From assembly GCF_001586165.1 (NCBI RefSeq), contig NZ_CP014608.1, positions 62,001 through 126,000 on the forward strand: 64,000 nucleotides of DNA, written 5' to 3'. The notes under the pieces are model-generated. The model had not been told where the DNA came from, did no database searches, and was given only the letters and a program-made list of their open reading frames with translations. A program made the position numbers and the translations under genes. Positions 26,301 to 34,373 of the stretch are shown one piece after another (position 1 is the stretch's first letter; every line of letters begins with the position of its first letter). This DNA comes from Obesumbacterium proteus. Lineage in GTDB: Bacteria > Pseudomonadota > Gammaproteobacteria > Enterobacterales > Enterobacteriaceae.

Positions 26301-27651
26301 ATGTGACATTAATAAAAAATGCGACGATTATTAATGAAGGAATAAGACGTGAGGCTGACCTGCTTATAAAAAATGGACGTATTGAGAAGATAGCCCGTGA
26401 CATCAAAGCGGCCCCTCAAATGGCCATCGTCAATGCAGATGGTAAGTGGCTTATCCCAGGAATGATTGATGACCAGGTACACTTTCGTGAACCCGGTATG
26501 CCGACTAAAGGTACAATAGCATCGGAATCACGAGCTGCTGTAGCGGGGGGATCACCAGTTACATGGAAATGCCTAATGTCGTTCCGCAAACAACCGACCG
26601 TTTAGCTTTACAAGATAAATTCGCTCGTGCTGCTCAGGTCTCCCTCGCCAATCATAGCTTCTACCTGGGGGCCACCAACAATAACCTTGATGAGATTCGT
26701 CAGTTAAAACCGGATGAAGCATGCGGGGTTAAAATTTTCATGGGAGCTTCAACGGGAAACATGCTGGTTGATAAGGAGGACACGCTAGCAAAGATATTTG
26801 CTGATTCACCTGTACTCATTGCCACTCACTGTGAGGATTCTCCGTTCATTAAAGAGCGGGAAAAAGCTTATCGGCTGAAGTACGGTAATGAGGTGCCTGC
26901 CTATGAGCATGCAGAAATCAGGAATGTTGAAGCTTGCTACCGGTCTTCCTCACTGGCGGTGTCGTTGGCCAAAAAATACGGGTCACGCCTTCATGTCTTA
27001 CATATTACAACTGCTGAAGAGCTGGCACTTTTTGAAGCAGCGCCCACCCTTGAGCATCTTAAAAAAAAGCAAATTACGGCAGAGGCATGTGTACATCATT
27101 TGTTTTTTAACCAGCTGGATCATCATCGGTTAGGCCACCTCATAAAATGCAACCCCTCTATAAAGGCGCAGTCTCACCAGGTTGCGTTGTGGCAGGCGCT
27201 TAACGACGGCGTTATTGATATTATTGCTACGGACCATGCCCCCCATACTTGGGAAGAAAAAAAGGGGCATTACTTTAATGTGCCATCTGGCTTACCGCTC
27301 GTGCAGCATGCATTACCCGCACTTTTAGATTTATGCGTACGTGGAGTAATGACACCTGAGCTTATGGTGCAGAAAATTAGCCATGCTGTAACTGAGCGTT
27401 ATCAAATCAAAGATCGAGGCTATCTACGAGAAGGTTATTGGGCCGACGTCGTGCTTATTGATCCAACAGAACGTTATAATGTTCGAAACAATGAACTGTT
27501 TTATCAATGTGGCTGGACACCATTTAACGATTATGTGTTCAACGGGGGTAGCATAAAACAAACGTGGATAAACGGGCACTGTGTTTATCATAATGGAGCA
27601 ATACTCCCCGCTCCTACCGGCCAGCGATTGACATTTAACCGTCAGGCTTAA
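26297..27651 (+). pseudogene. Dihydroorotase paralogue, frameshifted at a G tract
   Basis: The first frame (26297-26605) and the second (about 26550-27651) together give one complete amidohydrolase of about 450 residues. The join lies in AVAGG-ITSYMEMPN at six G (26545-26550), where seven would keep the frame. Ligand motifs include VKIFMGAS (carboxylated Lys), ATHCED, HVLHITTA and IATDHAPH. The first metal motif reads DDQVHFREPG, so Gln stands where class I enzymes have the first His; some dihydroorotases share this. The ATG overlaps the COG0523 stop (ATGA). If the frameshift is a sequencing error the gene is intact. Confidence 0.8.
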
Positions 27652-27722
27652 CAGTCGCACTCTTCATTATCACAGCAGCAACCTGCTGCCCGGAGTGCAA
27701 AAGTAAAGTATGGTTGTCGCAT
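27648..27722 (-). CDS. Tiny cysteine-rich ORF convergent with the dihydroorotase gene
   Basis: A 24-codon frame reading MRQPYFTFALRAAG and then CCCDNEECDC. Six of the last ten residues are Cys or paired acids, a metal-binding look. Its ATG overlaps the stop of the 35-codon frame upstream (TGATG), and its stop overlaps the dihydroorotase stop on the opposite strand. No ribosome site of its own is visible. It could be a real small metal protein or chance. Confidence 0.3.
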   Translation of the reverse strand: MRQPYFTFALRAAGCCCDNEECDC

Positions 27723-27829
27723 CACTGCAGTTGCTGGAGTGAAAAAATGAAGCCAAAGAGCACGAAACTAAGAACCATGACAGTTAGCAGACCCACAAGT
27801 AATTTCCAGCCCAACACTTCCCCCTCCAT
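27722..27829 (-). CDS. Tiny single-span membrane protein ORF
   Basis: A 35-codon frame with one hydrophobic helix (WKLLVGLLTVMVLSFVLFGFIF, within residues 8-29) flanked by Glu/Gly and Gln residues. It is coupled to the Cys-rich frame by a TGATG overlap. The ribosome site is poor. Such a pair next to zinc genes is suggestive only. Confidence 0.3.
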   Translation of the reverse strand: MEGEVLGWKLLVGLLTVMVLSFVLFGFIFSLQQLQ

Positions 27830-28073
27830 CAAGTTAATTTGATAAATCTGAACGATATTAATGCTATTGTTGGATGATCAATCATAGCGGGAGCATGAAC
27901 TAACTGGGTTTCGAACAGTTAAGAACTGCCTTAACAATTAGGTGAACGGATTGCACTGATACTGGTGGGATCCGCTTACATTCCTGGCCATTTTCTGATG
28001 TAAAAAACCTGTAAAATCAATGACATTTTAGGCAGTGATAATACCTGGATACTTACTGGGTATCTGCCGTTGT
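27830..28073. other. Intergenic region between the zinc operon and the biotin ligase
   Basis: No gene seen. A TGGGATCCGCTTACATTCC stretch near 27966 resembles the outer end of the IS3-family remnant near 22320 and may be another IS end. Confidence 0.35.
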
Positions 28074-28787
28074 CTATAGTGGGCTTTCAAATTCGCCTGA
28101 GAAGTGGGAAGAAACATTTCCGTTCTTATCTTCTATGAGGAGGTGACCTTTTTCGTCGATCCCCTTGCAGTTTCCTGAAATCCAGTGCTGCTTGTTTTCA
28201 TCCAAAGAAAATCTTATCGACTCTCCAAAGAAATGCATCCGGCTATTATATGAAGCCACAAGCGCCCCAAAGCCGTAGGTTTGCCACATGTCATAATAGT
28301 CCTCCCAACGTTCGACAAGTGAGTGAACCAAGTTTGACGTATCGGCATCGGTTATCTCACCGAGAGTGACTGTTGGGTAACCAATATCTTCAGGCTTCGC
28401 AACCCTGTTTATCCCAACACCAACAAAGAGCGCTTTCTCATTCGCTTCAACCAGAGTGCCTGAGACTTTAGCCCCATTGATGAGAATGTCATTTGGCCAT
28501 TTGATGGTCAGGGTTCTGCTTTTTGTGACTAGGCTCGAAAGAACATCATAAATTGCCAGCCCTGTGACCAAAGCAATTGTGGACATTTCGTTCTTGTTCT
28601 CAGGAACGGGGACAACAATAGTAACCGCAACATTTCCCCGTGGGGTCTGCCATACCCGGTTGAAACGCCCCCTTCCAGCCGTTTGCACATTTGATGATAC
28701 AGCAAAGGACATATCTCCTGTTTCTTTCATGATCCTCAGAGCTTCACTGTTCGTGCTGTCGACCGTATCGAACTCATAAATCTTCAC
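28074..28787 (-). CDS. Monofunctional biotin-[acetyl-CoA-carboxylase] ligase (BirA-like)
   Basis: A protein of about 237 residues with the BirA catalytic motifs: DSTNSEA, AGRGRFNRVW (biotinyl-AMP loop, usually GRGRxGRxW), KWPNDIL and FVGVGIN. It lacks the N-terminal helix-turn-helix of E. coli BirA, so it should only attach biotin. A GGGGGGA ribosome site favours the GTG at 28787; the longer ATG start at 28814 has none. No biotin-dependent carboxylase is nearby. Enterobacteria have a chromosomal birA, so this is a second copy, placed between two Zur-box operons. Confidence 0.82.
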   Translation of the reverse strand: MKIYEFDTVDSTNSEALRIMKETGDMSFAVSSNVQTAGRGRFNRVWQTPRGNVAVTIVVPVPENKNEMSTIALVTGLAIYDVLSSLVTKSRTLTIKWPNDILINGAKVSGTLVEANEKALFVGVGINRVAKPEDIGYPTVTLGEITDADTSNLVHSLVERWEDYYDMWQTYGFGALVASYNSRMHFFGESIRFSLDENKQHWISGNCKGIDEKGHLLIEDKNGNVSSHFSGEFESPL

Positions 28788-28949
28788 TTGCAATCCCCCC
28801 GTACATTTTTCCATTTAAATATCACAACAAAGGAACATTCTAACAATGGGTGAGGATTTAGTCATGTTCACATCTGATCCTCATTTCTTCATCTGCGCTG
28901 ATTTGTCCCTGAACAACCTAAGCGGCACAGAAGCATTCCCTGCGCTTAT

Positions 28950-29265
28950 CCGTCAGCCCCACCGAAGCAAAAGTGGGGACAGCAGACGGGGCTTATGACA
29001 TAAAAGTGTGCTAAGACGAGCGGCGGCGTAAGAAAACCAAGCGAATACCCCCGCCGAGAACACGCGACGGTTAATGCTCATCAGAGTATGTTGACAAAAA
29101 TCAGGCGATGGCTTACAGAAACTGCGATCGAAACGCTTATGTGCCGGCTCGGTTGTTCGGTGCACACCTTATGCTGCGTTGCTATGAAGTGCCGGTCAGT
29201 GAGGCTATGACCTATACCATACATTAACAAAACGACGCGCGCAGGCTGCCAGACAGTTTATGGAC
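28950..29265 (+). pseudogene. IS5-family (IS903-like) transposase remnant
   Basis: A plus-strand frame, broken by stops, reads ADGAYDIKVC, then RRKKTKRIPPPR, then EYVDKNQAM and, in another frame, VSEAMTYTI. These match the DGAYDT--CHDELRRKKI--LIPPR and EYADRNRAV segments of IS903-type transposases. No termini are clear. It is an old scar between the biotin ligase and the second Zur promoter. Confidence 0.55.
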
Positions 29266-29448
29266 TCACTGAGAAAAATGAGTAGCAGGTTAGTTGTGAT
29301 CAAAACTGATCGATTTAACAAAACCCTTTTCACCCCAAATGTAAATTTTTGGTTAACTAAAGTATGTGTCTGTTTTTATAGCTTTTCTGTGGCTACATCC
29401 CCATTGTTCTTCGTACAAATGGTAGTTTCCCTCTCCCACAAACCAATA

Positions 29449-29497
29449 TTGACATGGTTATGTTAACCACATAACATGGTATGTTATAACATAACAA
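29449..29497 (+). promoter_or_regulatory. Sigma70-like promoter with two Zur-box-like palindromes
   Basis: TTGACA (29449-29454) and TAACAT (29472-29477) are spaced by 17 bases. GTATGTTATAACATAAC (29480-29496) matches the Zur operator upstream of folE2. A second palindrome, GTTATGT-TAACC-ACATAAC (29457-29475), lies between the two promoter boxes. Zur binding here would block transcription of the ABC transporter. Confidence 0.82.
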
Positions 29498-29513
29498 TTT
29501 GAGTGACTTAATC

Positions 29514-30530
29514 GTGCTATTTAAAAGAAATGCTTTATTGACCATGCTCCTTTCGTTCAGCAGCTTGGCCGCGGCATCTACCAATTACCCGCAGACTTTG
29601 GATAATTGTGGTCACACTGAAACATTCACGCAACCACCAACTCGCGTGGTGACCATCGGGCAACATGAAACAGAATTATTGCTGGCACTCGGGTTACAAA
29701 ATAAAATCGTAGGGACGTCCGTGTGGTTCGGTAGTTTACCTAAGGAGTTTAAAGACAGCGGGCACGCTCTCAATCGTCTGGCTAACAATGCGCCGAGTTT
29801 CGAGGCCGTTGTCGCACAAAATCCAGACCTGGTTCTTGCACAATACAGCTGGCATGTAGGGCCTCAGGGGGAAGTCGCAACCCGTGAACAGTTTGAGAAG
29901 TTGGGTATAAAAACATGGATATCGCCTGCAGATTGCATGGGTAAATCCGTTACAGAGCGCTCAAATGGTGACGGTGCACGTACGACCCCATACACACTTG
30001 ATTATATCAAGAGTGAAATCAGCGATATTTCTAAAATATTTGACGTTAGTGATCGTGGGGAGAAGCTTGAACGTGCGCTCGCATCAAGGATCTCTCACGC
30101 TCAGCGTGAAACCGAGCAGGTAAAAACACGTCATCTAAAAGTCGTTTATTGGTTCTCAAGCAGCCGTCTGAAAGGGGACCCTTGGGTAGCTGGCAGTAAT
30201 GGCGCTCCGGGATGGATCAGTAAAACCTTAGGGATCCAAAATATCATCGACTCCAATGATGAATGGCCTGCCGTCACTTGGGAACATATTGCTGAGTCTA
30301 AACCGGATATTATTGTCGTAGCAGACATGGAAAGAAGGCTTTATCCTGCCGATGATGTAGCCGTAAAACTTGCCTTTCTAAAAAATGACCCTGTTACACG
30401 GGAAATGCCCGCGGTCAAAGAAGGTCATATCATTGTTGTACCCGCCATGTCACTGAACCCATCACTTCGAAATGTTGATGCCGTCGAACTCATCGGTAAC
30501 AAAATTTCTACATTTAATAACCAACCATGA
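29514..30530 (+). CDS. Periplasmic substrate-binding protein of a FecCD-type metal/metallophore ABC transporter
   Basis: A 338-residue class III (BtuF/FhuD/TroA-like) binding protein. A signal peptide (FKRNALLTMLLSFSSLAAA) is followed by RVVTIGQHETELLLALG and VVAQNPDLVLAQ, as in siderophore and cobalamin binding proteins. The C-terminal half has WPAVTWEHIAESKPDIIVVAD. The start is uncertain: GTG at 29514 gives a normal signal peptide, while TTG at 29499 adds five residues. With a Zur-type promoter the ligand is probably a zinc complex, but it cannot be read from sequence. The gene overlaps the permease by 4 bases. Confidence 0.8.
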   Translation: MLFKRNALLTMLLSFSSLAAASTNYPQTLDNCGHTETFTQPPTRVVTIGQHETELLLALGLQNKIVGTSVWFGSLPKEFKDSGHALNRLANNAPSFEAVVAQNPDLVLAQYSWHVGPQGEVATREQFEKLGIKTWISPADCMGKSVTERSNGDGARTTPYTLDYIKSEISDISKIFDVSDRGEKLERALASRISHAQRETEQVKTRHLKVVYWFSSSRLKGDPWVAGSNGAPGWISKTLGIQNIIDSNDEWPAVTWEHIAESKPDIIVVADMERRLYPADDVAVKLAFLKNDPVTREMPAVKEGHIIVVPAMSLNPSLRNVDAVELIGNKISTFNNQP

Positions 30531-31561
30531 AAGGCATAGGTAGGATTCAACGTCGCATTGTTATCTTAGCCATCGCAGGCACAATAGCTTTGCCTGCGAT
30601 GATGGTGATAGCATCCTCAGTTGGGGACATGCAAGTGTCATTAATCAATACGATTCATGCCATCACTAATGGTCTGGGTATCACCCATTACCAGATGTCA
30701 CCTATTGAGGCAGGAATTATCTGGCAGTATCGCATGAGCCGGACTTTGATGGCGGTCTGCTGCGGCGGTGGTCTTTCTCTCTGTGGGCTTGTCCTTCAGG
30801 CTGTACTGCGTAACTCTTTGGCTGACCCCTATCTTTTAGGTATTTCATCGGGAGCTTCTACCGGGGCGGTGTGCATCATGCTGCTCGGTTTTGGAGGCGG
30901 GGTGCTGTCTGTCGGACTTGGGGCTTTCATCGGGGCATGTGCGGCTTTTGGCCTGATTATGTTTCTTGCCGGCGGTATGCGCAATAGAACAGGACATATC
31001 ATCCTGGCAGGCATTGCAGGATCACAGTTGTTCAATGCGCTAACGGCTTATGTTGTCAGTACATCAGCTAATGCTGAACAATCACGAAGTGTCATGTTTT
31101 GGTTACTGGGCAGCCTGAGCGGCGTTCGCTGGCCGGATGCTATATTGGGACTGATTGTTACCGTCGTGGGCCTTATTATTGTCCTCTGTTATGCCAGTTC
31201 ACTGGATACTTTTACCTTCGGTGAAGAAGTCGCAGCAACACTAGGAATACGCATATTGTATGTCCGTTTTATGCTCTTGCTAACGACAGCGCTTATCACT
31301 GCAACCATTGTGAGCTCAATCGGAGCGGTGGGATTTGTGGGGCTTGTCATACCTCATATTACAAGGATGCTGGTTGGGCCTCGCCATATAATTTCTATCC
31401 CCGTTACGTTTCTAATCGGATCTCACTTTATGATCATTGCGGACCTCATTTCAAGAACTCTCATCACCCATCAGGTTCTGCCAATAGGTGTAGTGACCGC
31501 ATTAGTCGGGGCTCCTGCTTTTGCCTTCATTCTTTATCAAAATCGGGAGAAATCCTTTTGA
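30527..31561 (+). CDS. FecCD-family ABC transporter permease
   Basis: A 344-residue polytopic inner-membrane protein with about ten hydrophobic helices and the FecCD motifs WQYRMSRTLMAVCCGGGLSLCG (begins near 66), RNSLADPYLLGISSGASTGA (near 96) and GAVGFVGLVIPHITRML (near 267). These permeases carry siderophores, heme or cobalamin. The start overlaps the binding-protein stop (ATGA) and the end overlaps the ATPase start, so this is one transport operon controlled by the upstream Zur-type promoter. Confidence 0.9.
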   Translation: MKGIGRIQRRIVILAIAGTIALPAMMVIASSVGDMQVSLINTIHAITNGLGITHYQMSPIEAGIIWQYRMSRTLMAVCCGGGLSLCGLVLQAVLRNSLADPYLLGISSGASTGAVCIMLLGFGGGVLSVGLGAFIGACAAFGLIMFLAGGMRNRTGHIILAGIAGSQLFNALTAYVVSTSANAEQSRSVMFWLLGSLSGVRWPDAILGLIVTVVGLIIVLCYASSLDTFTFGEEVAATLGIRILYVRFMLLLTTALITATIVSSIGAVGFVGLVIPHITRMLVGPRHIISIPVTFLIGSHFMIIADLISRTLITHQVLPIGVVTALVGAPAFAFILYQNREKSF

Positions 31562-32418
31562 AAGTGAATGTAAAAGACCTGAATGTAGAATTAGGGGGAA
31601 GCCCAATACTTAAAGGTATTAATTTTGAGGTAGGTTCAGGGAAAGTCGTCGGTTTACTCGGCCCGAATGGTTCAGGTAAGTCAACCCTGATAAAATGTCT
31701 TGCAGGGCTTATTCCTACTGCAATGCCGTACGTTGCCATAAATGATAAATTGTTATGTGATATGACGCGCAGATCGCTGGCACAAAAGGTAGCGTTTGTC
31801 CCGCAACATGCAGAAGCAGATGGTGACCTCAGTATTCTCGATATTGTTCGTTTAGGACGGACGCCTTTTCGTGGTGCCTTTAGTTTTTGGAGTGAGGAAG
31901 ACAACAGTGCCGTAAGCGATGCTATGGTATACATGCATCTGAATACGCTTAAGGATCGCGCCTGGCGACACCTATCGGGTGGAGAACGTCAGCGTTGCCA
32001 AATAGCCAGAGCATTGGCGCAGAAGCCAGATGTTTTAATACTGGATGAACCGACAAACCATCTGGATATAGAGTACCAACTTGAGCTTATGCGTCTCATT
32101 ATGGAACTTCCTATTACCGTCATTGTTGCATTGCATGACCTTAATTTAGCTGCCAATTACTGCCAGCTGCTCGCAATCCTCGCCAGGGGCCAGCTTGTTG
32201 CGAGCGGTGCACCTTCTGAAGTATTAACCGCAGATTTATTAAGGTCAATTTGGCACGTTAATGCTTCCATTGATCACTCTGTTGAAGGCTGTATTGATAT
32301 CAGATACTCCTACCATGCCAGTAGTAAAAAGAATACAGAACCAAACATACTGCGTAAGCATGGGAAGCCGGTGATAACGCCAATGGAGCCAGTTGAATAT
32401 ACCGATTATGTCTCTTAA
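31558..32418 (+). CDS. ABC transporter ATP-binding protein
   Basis: A 286-residue FepC/BtuD-type ATPase with Walker A GPNGSGKST, Q-loop FVPQHAE, signature LSGGERQR, Walker B VLILDEPTNHLD and switch ALHD. The likely start is a TTG overlapping the permease stop (TTGA), with GGGAG nearby; a GTG at 31564 is the alternative. About 35 residues at the C-terminus, including PVITPMEPVEYTDY, extend past the usual end and carry no known motif. Confidence 0.88.
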   Translation: MKVNVKDLNVELGGSPILKGINFEVGSGKVVGLLGPNGSGKSTLIKCLAGLIPTAMPYVAINDKLLCDMTRRSLAQKVAFVPQHAEADGDLSILDIVRLGRTPFRGAFSFWSEEDNSAVSDAMVYMHLNTLKDRAWRHLSGGERQRCQIARALAQKPDVLILDEPTNHLDIEYQLELMRLIMELPITVIVALHDLNLAANYCQLLAILARGQLVASGAPSEVLTADLLRSIWHVNASIDHSVEGCIDIRYSYHASSKKNTEPNILRKHGKPVITPMEPVEYTDYVS

Positions 32419-32544
32419 CGTTGAATCATTACCATGGAGAGTTGATATTATCTTGAGTGAATACTTACATTTTTTAGACATCTGATATTGATATTTACAA
32501 CGTCAGGTTTCATTTATCTTCTAACTGATTCTAGGATACATATT

Positions 32545-32724
32545 ATGGTTAAGTCCCCATGTATAGATGAGTGTCTTTTTTTAAACCCTAAGGGCTGGTG
32601 TCAGGGTTGTGGACGGACGTTGAAAGAAGCTCGAGAATGGCAAAAACTCTCTCCTTTTCACCGTAAAAAAATAGAGAATGCACTCCCCACTCGTCTTAGA
32701 AATTTAAAGAAAAATATGAGTTAG
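32545..32724 (+). CDS. DUF1289 small cysteine-rich protein
   Basis: A 59-residue protein of the DUF1289 family (Fe-S or zinc-binding type) with CIDECLF and WCQGCGRTLKEAREW giving four cysteines in a C-x3-C...C-x2-C pattern. I placed the start at ATG 32545; the frame extends upstream without a better start. It lies 126 bases after the ABC ATPase on the same strand and may be part of the Zur-controlled transcript. The role is unknown. Confidence 0.75.
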   Translation: MVKSPCIDECLFLNPKGWCQGCGRTLKEAREWQKLSPFHRKKIENALPTRLRNLKKNMS

Positions 32725-32870
32725 ATTATTTATTCCGCTGCTCTCCCAGACGTTATGCGGCTATGTATTTTGTGCCGAAAAAGAGTTTATACGACGATTA
32801 CAGTTTTGCACTTAAGGGGAAAGGCCAATCTCAAGTCTTTTTTATCATCATAAAAATCGGTGTTGCAACC

Positions 32871-32911
32871 TTATGCCCCTTCAAAAAACGAATGGTATTC
32901 TGAGGGGGCAT
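32871..32911. terminator. Hairpin between the zinc island and the DUF1349 gene
   Basis: ATGCCCCTTC and GAGGGGGCAT pair with one mismatch around a 19-base loop, followed by ATAATTATTC. It may end either of the converging transcripts. The T run is weak. Confidence 0.4.
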
Positions 32912-33000
32912 ATAATTATTCTTTCATCTTTACTACCGTGGTCACTCTTAATTCTCTATGAGAACGTCATTAACCGCACCACATTATAGACCAAATAGAA

Positions 33001-33603
33001 TTAGGCAAATCGGATGTTGTCTAGCGTTTTTCTTTCTAAAACCAGATGTTCGAAATGTCGTTCACCACCATTACCTATTGGAGCTTGGGCGACTAACCCG
33101 ACCTTAACGATGTCATCAACGGGTAAAGAAAATACACGAGTCATATTAAATGACTTTCCATCTTGGGAATAGTGAAGGGCAAAAGACTGGCCGATGCGTA
33201 CAACTTTCAACCAGACACTGTTGCCATCAATATTACAGCCGTTAGCATCATCGGTTACCTGATTCATCACAACGCTGACAACTGCGTTGGTACCAAAGTC
33301 TGTCTTTTCAAAACATGATTTTACCCAAACATGGTCATTTTTCATGACCATTACTGCAGCGGCATCATAGGTGTCTTTAAAATCGACAATGACTTTGACG
33401 GTTAATACGAAATCGCCAGAAACCTCCGTGAATAAGAAAGGCGCATTACTGAGATTATCAGGTGTAATTCCATTCTCTGACGAGGTGTTGTTATTGAAGA
33501 AGAAATCACATTTCTCAGGAGCCAAAATAGTTATTCGACCATCACTGAATGTTGCCTTACTTTCATTCATCCATAGAAACTCAGAGAAAAGCCTTTTATC
33601 CAT
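33001..33603 (-). CDS. DUF1349 domain protein
   Basis: A 200-residue all-beta protein of the DUF1349 family (concanavalin-like fold). FLFTEVSGDFVLTVKV and AAVMVMKNDHVWVKSCFE are near the middle, and LKVVRIGQSFALHYSQDGKSF follows. Members bind or process unknown, perhaps carbohydrate, ligands. A GGAGGG ribosome site precedes the ATG. It lies 48 bases downstream of the short-chain dehydrogenase gene on the same strand, so the two probably form an operon controlled by the TetR regulator. Confidence 0.75.
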   Translation of the reverse strand: MDKRLFSEFLWMNESKATFSDGRITILAPEKCDFFFNNNTSSENGITPDNLSNAPFLFTEVSGDFVLTVKVIVDFKDTYDAAAVMVMKNDHVWVKSCFEKTDFGTNAVVSVVMNQVTDDANGCNIDGNSVWLKVVRIGQSFALHYSQDGKSFNMTRVFSLPVDDIVKVGLVAQAPIGNGGERHFEHLVLERKTLDNIRFA

Positions 33604-33651
33604 ACGCCCTCCATTTCAAGATTGTTTGAATTAGAAAATAGTGTTTAATAT

Positions 33652-34260
33652 TCAGGCGTCAACAGTGATAACCTGTCCTGAAATAAAACCTTCGACACAT
33701 CGTTGAAAAGCTTTTCCAACAAGTACGCCTGGGACAGCCTGGAAACCTGGCATCATCTCGCCGTAGGTATCCCAGGACTCCTCCAAAACAGTTGGGTTAA
33801 CGACATTAACTCGTAAGTTTCTTGGCATTTCAAATACGACGCATTTTGCGAAAGTTTCTATTGCAGCACTTGTTGTGGCATCGGCAATAGCCATAGGGAT
33901 CGGCTTGACGGACAGAATGCCAGAAATCAGCGTGAAGGACCCACCGTCTCTTACGTAGTCGCTGCCAATACGAACAATGTTCATCTGACCTATAAATTTG
34001 CTGTCAATAGTGGTACGCCACTGTTCGTTGGTCATTTCCTGGAAACTGCCATATTCGCAATAGCCAACGGTATTGACCACCGCGTCGATGGTACCTACAG
34101 CTTCAAATAATGACCTTAAAGAGTTTTCATCAGTGATATCAACTACATATTCAGCCCCCACTCCAGAACGATTGGCTGTAATAATTGTATGGTGTGACAA
34201 GCCCGACAGAGCGGCTTTTCCCATGCTGCCAGTAGAACCAATGAGAAGAATTGTTTTCAA
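33652..34260 (-). CDS. Short-chain dehydrogenase/reductase, compact type
   Basis: A 202-residue Rossmann-fold protein. The cofactor motif is IGSTGSMGKA and the next landmark is VVNTVGYCEYG. The classical YxxxK catalytic pair is absent: after the TLISG serine the sequence is IPMAIADATTSAAIE. Compact SDRs of about 200 residues often lack YxxxK, so a different activity or a regulatory function is possible. It is divergent from the TetR gene, with the 27-bp palindrome between them. Confidence 0.8.
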   Translation of the reverse strand: MKTILLIGSTGSMGKAALSGLSHHTIITANRSGVGAEYVVDITDENSLRSLFEAVGTIDAVVNTVGYCEYGSFQEMTNEQWRTTIDSKFIGQMNIVRIGSDYVRDGGSFTLISGILSVKPIPMAIADATTSAAIETFAKCVVFEMPRNLRVNVVNPTVLEESWDTYGEMMPGFQAVPGVLVGKAFQRCVEGFISGQVITVDA

Positions 34261-34281
34261 TGAGTGACCCCGTATTGTAAA

Positions 34282-34340
34282 AAAGATAGCATGCAGTGAT
34301 TAAGTTACCCTTAGTAACTTAATCACTGCATGCTATCTTT
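34282..34340. promoter_or_regulatory. Perfect 27-bp palindrome between SDR and TetR genes
   Basis: Arms at 34282-34308 and 34314-34340 are exact reverse complements around the five-base centre CCTTA. The arm contains AGATAGCATGCAGTGATTAA. This is the expected place of a TetR-family operator controlling both divergent genes, but it is much longer than usual. A related half-site occurs at about 35166-35196. Confidence 0.85.
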
Positions 34341-34373
34341 CACTTTTAAAACTGTCAACAACATACGGAGAAT

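Noticed and set aside
29499..29513. TTG start for the substrate-binding protein at 29499
   Set aside because: It would begin almost inside the Zur box; GTG at 29514 gives a normal signal peptide. Kept only as an alternative.
33652..34260. Missing YxxxK in the short-chain dehydrogenase as a sign of decay
   Set aside because: Compact family members of this length often lack it, and the rest of the gene is intact.
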